20,141 nt of DNA from CAZVPF01 sp964628195 (GTDB taxonomy: Bacteria; Planctomycetota; Phycisphaerae; Sedimentisphaerales; Anaerohalosphaeraceae). The stretch covers positions 1-20,141 of the forward strand of contig CAZVPF010000045.1 of assembly GCA_964628195.1 (NCBI GenBank), in the 5' to 3' direction. Positions 14,453 to 20,141 of this stretch are shown in pieces. Numbering within the stretch: position 1 is the stretch's first letter; every line of letters starts with the position of its first letter. Made by a program: the position numbers and the translations under genes. The notes under the pieces are model-generated. The model worked only from the letters and a program-made list of their open reading frames with translations. It was not told the origin of the DNA and did not search any database.

Positions 14453-16656
14453 TTGCTGCCTCTCGGTTTTGCCTTGAACTCATTGATCTCAGCCGTAAAT
14501 GGAAAATCAGCTTTCAAGCCCATATTACTGACATCAACCTGTTCGAATCCGATCTCCAGTGCGGGCGAATCAGACTTGAACGAGAAATTTCCATTAACGG
14601 CATCAGCAAACATCGGGTCGGCAAATCTGGAATGCTTTTCATATCTTCCGTCCAGAAGGCTTGACCACGACTGCCAATTTTTATTTTCCCACTGGATATT
14701 CACTACCGGTGCCGGCTCAGCAGGGTAAACAATATTGTAATCGGAAGATTTAATTATTGAATCTTTCCACGGAACAATAATGTATACCGCGTCAAGTTGG
14801 TTTTTATAATAGATATTGTGCTCGAGCACCAGGTGATCGACACGCTCATGGCTTATCCCTCCGGGTGTTTCTGAAAAACCCGTAAGGTCGGTCTGCAAAA
14901 TGTACACCCCAGCGGCAAGGTCACAATCATAAACAATATTATTTTCACATACGATATCCACACCTTTAAGGCAAATCGCAAAATGATATTTCTCGCCCTT
15001 TATGTCCTCGATAATATTGTTTCGCACCGTAAAGTAATGAGATGCGTCGTCCATATAAATCCCTACCGCCGAGGAATTGGCAAGCTGCAGGTCGATGCTG
15101 TGAACATAATTATTCTCAATAACATTGCCCTTGCCTGTTCCCCAACTGTAGATTGCCCCGCCGTCCTGGCTTGTCTTCATTACATCGCGTATCTCATTAA
15201 AAGCGAACCTGTTGTTACGACAGCATATAAAGTCCGTATGGTTCTCCCAGGTTACTTTGCGCCCGTAAATCTCGCCGCCGTAACCGCCTCGCTCGACAGA
15301 GTTGATCATATAATTATAAGTCGTCCCGCCCAGCAGGTTGATCCCGTACCTCGGCATGTTTTCTATAAGGTTATGGGTTATCTCAAAATCACCGCACTCG
15401 TAAAGCCACATCCCCGAACCGTGGCCGATAACCTTTCCGCAGTCACGCAGGTAATTATTCGATATAAACACATCTTTGCATACATAAGCCTCTTCGGGGC
15501 TTTTGAAAGGCCCCTTGCCGGTTATAAAACCTCCTCCAGTGATTCCGCAGAAACCGCATTTTTCGATGAGGTTATTGGTTATCTCATGGCCCTGGTTAAG
15601 TTTGCTCATGAAAATCCCGTCATAACCGGCGTTTGATAACCTGCAATTGGTTATGGTAACATTTTTTGTGTAATCCAGAGTAATCGCACCGCCGTTTTCC
15701 GGCGAATACCCCATTGCGTATGCATCAAGGCCGTCACAAATGGAAATTTCCAGTCCGTCAAATACAAGGTTGCCCGCAGGTTTATCCAGTGTCCCTTGCA
15801 CAAGAATAACCTGCCTTGCTGACGGAACAATTATTTCCTGCTCGCCGACGGGCAAACTCCTCGGCCAATAGTACAAAGTTGCACTACGACTGTCGAAGAA
15901 CCACTCTCCGGGCGAGTCAAGAAACTCCAGAGCACCCTCAATAAAATACCGGTTATGCTCGTGAACGTTCCAGTAGGACTTATATTTGCATATAATCTGC
16001 CTTCTTTGCCAATCCAATTCTTTTACCGGCAGCATCGAACGGTACCAGTCATAGTTCTTGCCGCCCTCCCAGTGCTCATCGAAGCCGGCCCATATATGTA
16101 CCATGGCACCTGCCGGGTCAAATGGCTCTTTAAGCTCAGATGGGTCGAATTGCACAATTGTCTTTTCAATCGAAGGATTGGCCCCGCCTGCCGCACTGAA
16201 GTAACCGTCGTTCGGCGTCCTCGCTGGAACCGACCACTGCCCGTTCTCAAACAGTGTGTGGAAGCCTTCTTCTCTATCCAGCTCAACCTTATAAATATTG
16301 TCCCGGTACTTCATCCAGCCGCTTACAGGTTTGCCTCCGATTATCTCAACCTTTTCATTTTCAAAATTTGTATATGTTACCCTGTAACCGTCCACAGCCT
16401 TATCCCGGACATTAAAAATAAGCGGCCTGTCAAGATAGTACTTTCCGCCTCGAATATAGACTGCAACGTTCTGCTTTCTGTCGCTTTCGATAACTTCCCT
16501 GACCTTATCTCTTGCCGCTTCAATGCTCTTGAAAGGATTATCAAAAGTGCCGGCGTTGCTGTCACTGCCGTTATTGACATCAACAAAAAAAGACGTTTCC
16601 TGTTCGCAGCCGCACAACAATAAAAAAGCACTCAGGCACAAAAAAAGATATTTCAT
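14449..16656 (-). CDS. GH141-like right-handed beta-helix glycoside hydrolase, lipoprotein
   Basis: This 735-residue protein has a lipoprotein signal peptide, MKYLFLCLSAFLLLCGC, with C17 as the likely acylated cysteine, so it sits in a membrane facing out of the cytoplasm. The N-terminal part FFVDVNNGSDSNAGTFDNPF and the LFENGQWSVPARTPNDGYF stretch are typical of GH141-type and related beta-helix proteins. Residues of about 310-640 hold repeated N-x-I-x-N coils, including NNLIEKCGFCGI, DGGAIYSWG (D498) and GIYMDDAS (D536, D537), which are candidate catalytic or metal positions. Known GH141 enzymes include an alpha-L-fucosidase and a xylanase. A different beta-helix hydrolase or lyase is the alternative. 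Its ATG overlaps the upstream sulfatase stop (TAATG). Confidence 0.75.
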   Translation of the reverse strand: MKYLFLCLSAFLLLCGCEQETSFFVDVNNGSDSNAGTFDNPFKSIEAARDKVREVIESDRKQNVAVYIRGGKYYLDRPLIFNVRDKAVDGYRVTYTNFENEKVEIIGGKPVSGWMKYRDNIYKVELDREEGFHTLFENGQWSVPARTPNDGYFSAAGGANPSIEKTIVQFDPSELKEPFDPAGAMVHIWAGFDEHWEGGKNYDWYRSMLPVKELDWQRRQIICKYKSYWNVHEHNRYFIEGALEFLDSPGEWFFDSRSATLYYWPRSLPVGEQEIIVPSARQVILVQGTLDKPAGNLVFDGLEISICDGLDAYAMGYSPENGGAITLDYTKNVTITNCRLSNAGYDGIFMSKLNQGHEITNNLIEKCGFCGITGGGFITGKGPFKSPEEAYVCKDVFISNNYLRDCGKVIGHGSGMWLYECGDFEITHNLIENMPRYGINLLGGTTYNYMINSVERGGYGGEIYGRKVTWENHTDFICCRNNRFAFNEIRDVMKTSQDGGAIYSWGTGKGNVIENNYVHSIDLQLANSSAVGIYMDDASHYFTVRNNIIEDIKGEKYHFAICLKGVDIVCENNIVYDCDLAAGVYILQTDLTGFSETPGGISHERVDHLVLEHNIYYKNQLDAVYIIVPWKDSIIKSSDYNIVYPAEPAPVVNIQWENKNWQSWSSLLDGRYEKHSRFADPMFADAVNGNFSFKSDSPALEIGFEQVDVSNMGLKADFPFTAEINEFKAKPRGSK

Positions 16657-18116
16657 TATTTTTCCTCTTGAGCTTTTTGATAACGTTTATAGTTTTCCTT
16701 GAACTTTTTCTCCCATATCTCTTCATACCTGTTAATCAGAAAGGGGTCTTTACATGGCGGAAGCTTTTCAAGCAATCTTGCAAACTTCGCCTTTGCCCTT
16801 AAAACTTCCGGCTCATTGGATTCGGTCACATCCTTATAACCCGTCCCGTCCCTGCTCGTACCGCAGTCATAAATCGTTCCGTCACCCTCGCGCAGCCACC
16901 GTTTGTCGCGAAGAATCCTCTGGGAAGCGTAATAAGCGCATATCCAGTCACGCGCCTGAGCGTTCTTTTGCCCCTTAACAAGCGAAGCAAAACTCTTACC
17001 ATCTATCTCATAACCGCCGGGCAGGTTGCCCTCTGCAAAATCCAGCATAGTCGGCAATACATCCGAAAGGTCAACCAGTTCATCGCTAACGACCCCCGAC
17101 TTAACAGTCCCGGGACAGTTTACAATCATCGGAACGCGAACCCCAAGCTCAGTTGCCGTGGCCTTGCCTTCGCTGCCGTTATCGGCACAGAACATTATAA
17201 CCGTATCCTCACGCAAACCAAGCTTATCGAGACCGTCCACTATCCTGCCCACAAGGTGGTCCACATATTCAACGTGATACTTTAATCCATGAGGAGTCCT
17301 TTTACCCGTCCGCCTGCCGTGCTTGTCAAGCTCCGGCACAGGCACGTGGGAGTACTTTCCGTCACCTTCGTAATCCGTCTCCACATGAGCCAGGTGCATC
17401 GGATAATATGCAAAAAAGCGTTTATCTTTCTTTCTCTCAGCGAAATCCAGCAGGTAATCCGTGAAAATATCCGGGCCGAAATCCTTCGGGCCGGTTTCGA
17501 GCATTTCACCATTTTGCATTATGCACGGATACCAGTAACCCGGAAGCTGGCCGGGGAACAAGCTCTTTTCATCCGCAACGTACCCTTCATACTTAAACTC
17601 TTTGGGGAGCGTGTGTATCCACTGATGATGGAGGCAGTATTCATCGAAACCGAAATCGTAGCCGAGGGAAGGGTAATTGCTGTCAAGCTGCCACTTACCC
17701 ACCACAGCCGTCGCATATCCGTATCGCTTTAGGGCGTCGGAGAATAATATATGGTTGTCACCAAGGTGCCCCATCGGCTCAGAGCCGAAATAACGCATAG
17801 CATTATGGAACCATTTAGTCCGGTATGCGTACTTGCCGGTCATTATCTCAGCCCTTGCCGGGGAACAAATCGGAGCCCCGTAACAGGTCCTGAACAAATA
17901 TCCGCCCGCTGCAAGAGCGTCGATGTTCGGGGTCTTGTATTTTTCATTCCCATAGCACCCGTAATCCGCCGCACCAGTGTCGTCGACGAGAATCACGATA
18001 ATATTCTTGGTTCGCTCCTTATAGGTCTTACCCACCGTTTTAGCCTCAAGTGGACCTCCCAGTATGCTGCCCAGCGCAAATCCACCTGCCGTCTTTAGAA
18101 AACCTCGTCTGTTCAT
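16656..18116 (-). CDS. Type I sulfatase (S1 family), Tat-exported, first gene of the operon
   Basis: This 486-residue protein begins MNRRGFLKTAGGFALGSILG, a clear twin-arginine signal, with likely cleavage near residues 25-26 and no lipobox cysteine, so it is probably soluble in the periplasm. The signature CSPAR lies at 84-88 (C84 formylglycine), with metal ligands D45-D46 (VDD), CADNGSEGK and a downstream lysine before VRVPM. The sulfate-pocket motif reads GKWQLD (140-145): Lys is kept and His is replaced by Gln. Tat export fits sulfatases because formylglycine forms before export. It leads the operon, has AAGGTG five bases before the ATG, and sits downstream of a consensus promoter with an operator-like element. 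Confidence 0.92.
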   Translation of the reverse strand: MNRRGFLKTAGGFALGSILGGPLEAKTVGKTYKERTKNIIVILVDDTGAADYGCYGNEKYKTPNIDALAAGGYLFRTCYGAPICSPARAEIMTGKYAYRTKWFHNAMRYFGSEPMGHLGDNHILFSDALKRYGYATAVVGKWQLDSNYPSLGYDFGFDEYCLHHQWIHTLPKEFKYEGYVADEKSLFPGQLPGYWYPCIMQNGEMLETGPKDFGPDIFTDYLLDFAERKKDKRFFAYYPMHLAHVETDYEGDGKYSHVPVPELDKHGRRTGKRTPHGLKYHVEYVDHLVGRIVDGLDKLGLREDTVIMFCADNGSEGKATATELGVRVPMIVNCPGTVKSGVVSDELVDLSDVLPTMLDFAEGNLPGGYEIDGKSFASLVKGQKNAQARDWICAYYASQRILRDKRWLREGDGTIYDCGTSRDGTGYKDVTESNEPEVLRAKAKFARLLEKLPPCKDPFLINRYEEIWEKKFKENYKRYQKAQEEK

Positions 18117-18145
18117 AATAGCACCTTATTTAACATAAATGATAC

Positions 18146-18170
18146 TGCAAACGCTTACGCAATGCTTTGC
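18146..18170 (-). promoter_or_regulatory. LacI-type operator-like element of the operon
   Basis: On the - strand from 18170 the pattern is GCAA, 4 bases, TTGCG, 1 base, AAGCG, 1 base, TTGCA. It contains an inverted GCAA/TTGC pair and an AAxCGxTT-type core (AAGCGTTT), as seen in many LacI-family sites. It starts two bases after the -10, so a bound repressor would cover the transcription start. The same pattern recurs at 19618-19642, before a LacI gene. Confidence 0.7.
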
Positions 18171-18172
18171 AT

Positions 18173-18201
18173 AAAATAGCATAACCTGAAATACGAGTCA
18201 A
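18173..18201 (-). promoter_or_regulatory. Promoter of the eight-gene polysaccharide operon
   Basis: On the - strand, TTGACT (18201-18196) is separated by exactly 17 bases from TATTTT (18178-18173), placing the transcription start near 18166, about 50 bases ahead of the first sulfatase ATG. No other strong promoter is seen in the gaps between the operon's genes. Confidence 0.75.
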
Positions 18202-18272
18202 TATAAATTTGAAAAAACTAAAAAATCGAGGCGAAAATATTTCAAAGAAAATACAAGTTGACCTTATCCGTT

Positions 18273-19307
18273 TTATGAAATATTTGCCTTGCAGGTGGAT
18301 TCACGGACGATCAATTCAGGTTCGAGCAGCGTTTTACGACATTCATCGACATTCTCTTCTGACAATACTCTTTCAATGGCATAATATCCGGCTTGGGCCC
18401 CTATGGTATAAGGAGACTGCCTTACAGTGGTCAAAGGCGGCTGAATAAGAGCTGAGAATTCCAAATCCGCGTAGCCGATGACCGAAAGGTCTGTTCCGAT
18501 AACTATGTTCTTACCCTGGGCTGCTTTATAAATATTGGCTGCTATGGAGTCATTTGCCGCAAAAACAGCGGTCGGTATGGGGTCAAGTTCAAAAAGTTTA
18601 TTTACACATTCGCTGTCCCTGCCAAATGTTTCATCTACGATTACTTCACAACGGGTGCCGGGCATTTTCAGCACGGATTGCTCGAAAGCCTGACGCCTGA
18701 CCTTGGCGGTACTTGCGGACAATGGACCGGCAATATGAGCAATATTGAGATGGCCGAGCTTTAAGAGATGTTCTGCCGCCAACTGTGCACCTCTGGTGTC
18801 ATCTGTCCCCACAAAATCGCCGTGAGATTTCAGCAAATCCCGGTCAACCGTAACCAGGGGGATATGCCTTTCAATTATTTCCTCTATATAAGTCTCTCTT
18901 GCGTCAATGGTTGGGCGTATAATAAAAGCATCCACGCGCCTGTCGATGAGCTGGTGTATCTGATTCAGGACTGTTTCGTTACTGATCAGCTCACCTTCTT
19001 CTCTGCTGGTCCACAAGGTAATTGGAGTAAAGTTCTCCCTGGTTAATACATCGTGAACGCCGAACGCTATACGGGCATCAAAATATGATGCACTGAGCAT
19101 GATAACTCCTATGGTCCTGCTTTTACCGGCATAGATCGCCTGTGCAGCCAAATTCGGCCTGTAACGAAGTTTTTCAGCGATTTCCAATATTTTTTTTCTC
19201 GTATCCGGAGATATTTCTCCCCTGTTACGCAATACCCGGGAAACCGTGGTTATCGAAACACCCGCTTCTTCAGCGATCGTCTTTAAGGTAACCATAAATT
19301 TAGCCAT
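18273..19307 (-). CDS. LacI-family transcriptional regulator 2 (upstream of the operon)
   Basis: This 344-residue protein carries a LacI helix-turn-helix (VTLKTIAEEAGVSITTVSRV, residues 6-25), a hinge with YRPNLAAQ, and a sugar-sensor domain with RTIGVIMLSASYFDARIAF, IPLVTVDRDLLKSHGDFVGT and VFAANDSIAANI. It is a paralogue of the other two regulators; its recognition helix SITTVSRVL differs by one residue from their SVTTVSRVL. It lies 156 bases upstream of the operon on the same strand, with no clear terminator between, so read-through is possible. Two starts are possible, M1 or M5 (MVTLK, which matches the third regulator); the Shine-Dalgarno is weak. Its own promoter lacks the shared operator-like element. 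Confidence 0.92.
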   Translation of the reverse strand: MAKFMVTLKTIAEEAGVSITTVSRVLRNRGEISPDTRKKILEIAEKLRYRPNLAAQAIYAGKSRTIGVIMLSASYFDARIAFGVHDVLTRENFTPITLWTSREEGELISNETVLNQIHQLIDRRVDAFIIRPTIDARETYIEEIIERHIPLVTVDRDLLKSHGDFVGTDDTRGAQLAAEHLLKLGHLNIAHIAGPLSASTAKVRRQAFEQSVLKMPGTRCEVIVDETFGRDSECVNKLFELDPIPTAVFAANDSIAANIYKAAQGKNIVIGTDLSVIGYADLEFSALIQPPLTTVRQSPYTIGAQAGYYAIERVLSEENVDECRKTLLEPELIVRESTCKANIS

Positions 19308-19355
19308 TATTTATTCCAAAATTAAGAACGTATAATTTTTTTGGCTCACATAGTC

Positions 19356-19384
19356 CTTATACTTTAGGCATCTCGGCCCGTCAA
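19356..19384 (-). promoter_or_regulatory. Promoter of LacI regulator 2
   Basis: On the - strand, TTGACG (19384-19379), 17 bases, then TATAAG (19361-19356). The start would fall near 19349, leaving a leader of about 40 bases. No copy of the GCAA/TTGCG/AAGCG operator pattern is near it. Confidence 0.65.
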
Positions 19385-19583
19385 CCATTTTCAAGCTATA
19401 TATAACCATTTGTTAATTAACATCTTGCATTATTAAAATGCTTAGTAGATATAGAATAGCTTCAATATAGAGTAAAATATAGGATTTCGATTGTCGTCAT
19501 TGCCCAGTCAAATTATGCAGCCAAATATTAAACCCTAAATGACCCCTTGAAAATAATTTGTGCATTTAATCTTCAAATTTATC

Positions 19584-19612
19584 TTGACTCAAAACTTAAA
19601 ATTTGATATTCT
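19584..19612 (+). promoter_or_regulatory. Promoter of LacI regulator 3
   Basis: TTGACT (19584-19589), 17 bases, then TATTCT (19607-19612), giving a start near 19619. The -35 and spacer length are the same as in the operon promoter at 18173-18201. Confidence 0.72.
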
Positions 19613-19617
19613 AATTA

Positions 19618-19642
19618 ACGCAATGGTTTGCGGAAGCGGTTG
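19618..19642 (+). promoter_or_regulatory. LacI-type operator-like element before regulator 3
   Basis: From 19620 the pattern is GCAA, 4 bases, TTGCG, 1 base, AAGCG, 1 base, TTG. It matches the operon's element at 18 of 23 positions and overlaps the predicted transcription start. GCAA begins seven bases after the -10 here, against two in the operon, a shift of half a helical turn. Autorepression by regulator 3 is the simplest reading. Confidence 0.7.
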
Positions 19643-19655
19643 TTTAAGGTTTTTT

Positions 19656-20141
19656 ATGTCCGAATCAATGGTTACAATTAAAAGCATTGCCGAGCAGGCA
19701 AATGTATCTGTTACGACGGTTTCGCGGGTATTGCGTAATAGAGGGGAAATCTCTTCCGAAACCAGAAAAGAGGTGATGCGAATTGCAAATCAGCTTCGTT
19801 ATCGCCCCAATCTTGCTGCGAAATCTATTTTTTCCGGAAGAACCAATTCCATAGGCGTCATAATGCTTTCGGCATGGCACTTTGACGCTCGAATCGCTTT
19901 CGGCATACATGACGAACTTGCCCGCAAAGGGTATGTTCCAATCACCCTATGGACCAGCAGCAATCAAGGAGAGAAAATCGGGGACGAACTGGTATTAAAA
20001 CAAATTCATCAGCTTATTGACCGTAGGGTTGACGGGTTTATTCTAAGGCCGACAAATGACGCAAGGGAGGCCTATATTTCCGAAATATGGGAAAGAAATG
20101 TGCCTCTGGTCACCGTTGATCGGGACCTGCTCTCTGATCAT
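19656..20141 (+). CDS. LacI-family transcriptional regulator 3 (partial, runs off the right edge)
   Basis: The first 162 codons are present. ATG at 19656 is six bases after AAGG; a second in-frame ATG lies at 19668. The helix-turn-helix (VTIKSIAEQANVSVTTVSRV) and hinge (YRPNLAAKS) are followed by the first half of the sugar-sensor domain, with NSIGVIMLSAWHFDARIAFG, QIHQLIDRRVDGFILRPTND and VPLVTVDRDLL. It is closest by eye to regulator 2 (shared HFDARIAFGxHD-type segment, ITLWTS, LIDRRVD). It is transcribed away from the operon, probably leading another sugar-related cluster to the right. Its promoter carries the same operator-like element as the operon, so it is a good candidate for controlling both. 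Confidence 0.92.
   Translation, partial: MSESMVTIKSIAEQANVSVTTVSRVLRNRGEISSETRKEVMRIANQLRYRPNLAAKSIFSGRTNSIGVIMLSAWHFDARIAFGIHDELARKGYVPITLWTSSNQGEKIGDELVLKQIHQLIDRRVDGFILRPTNDAREAYISEIWERNVPLVTVDRDLLSDH

Larger units (their letters stand above)
19308..19655. other. Divergent control region between regulators 2 and 3
   Basis: This 348-base AT-rich stretch contains no gene that I can support. It holds a - strand promoter at the left end, a + strand promoter and operator-like element at the right end, and between them AT-rich sequence without a convincing hairpin or small RNA. Confidence 0.8.

Noticed and set aside
15955..16623. A 222-codon + strand frame, and others like it opposite the sulfatase and beta-helix genes
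   Set aside because: Each mirrors a well-supported - strand gene and shows no motifs or plausible ribosome site.
18235..18285. Inverted repeat AAATATTTC / GAAATATTT around the end of regulator 2, considered as a terminator
   Set aside because: The loop is over 30 bases, the stem is all A/T apart from one pair and no T-run follows directly, so it is unlikely to terminate transcription.

Overview
The window joins a phage-derived segment (about 1-5090) to a sulfated-polysaccharide utilisation locus (about 5240-20141). Three traits suggest a member of the Planctomycetes-Verrucomicrobia-Lentisphaerae group, perhaps a Phycisphaerae/Sedimentisphaerales-like planctomycete: several Tat-exported sulfatases in one operon, sodium:solute symporter plus LacI-type control with no SusC/SusD pair, and a URO-D-like protein of unknown role in a sugar operon. 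No rRNA or other phylogenetic marker is present, so the assignment is inference.

Phage-like segment. The tail of a phage-type DNA methyltransferase enters from the left on the + strand. Facing it on the - strand are two toxin-antitoxin loci: an AbrB/SpoVT-type antitoxin followed by what looks like the stump of a Doc/Fic toxin, and an intact FitAB/VapBC pair. Each antitoxin has a near-consensus sigma-70 promoter whose -10 lies inside an inverted repeat. Next, also on -, come three small phage-type genes: a KOW-like 58-residue protein, an unknown 96-residue protein, and a HARE-HTH protein followed by an intrinsic terminator. Divergent from these on + are a small DNA-binding-like protein and a 757-residue large terminase. 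No portal or capsid gene follows, so the phage segment appears truncated.

Polysaccharide locus. Eight - strand genes run from 18116 to 5242 with overlaps or short gaps, consistent with one 12.9-kb operon. In order of transcription they are: sulfatase, GH141-like beta-helix lipoprotein, sulfatase, URO-D-like protein, LacI regulator, sodium:solute symporter, sulfatase, and a GHL6-type TIM-barrel glycoside hydrolase with a GH42-like trimerisation domain. Upstream lie a second LacI gene (-) and the start of a third (+), which runs off the right edge.

How it may work. Tat-exported sulfatases and the surface or periplasmic beta-helix enzyme would strip sulfate and cut the glycan outside the cytoplasm. 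The symporter would import the product. The GHL6 enzyme, which has no signal peptide, would finish hydrolysis inside. The substrate cannot be fixed from sequence; a fucose-containing sulfated polysaccharide is the leading guess because of the GH141-like enzyme.

The operon promoter and the third LacI gene share the same arrangement: TTGACT, 17 bp, a TATTxT -10, then an operator-like element matching at 18 of 23 positions. The second LacI gene has a good promoter but lacks this element. This points to a small regulatory circuit of paralogous repressors.
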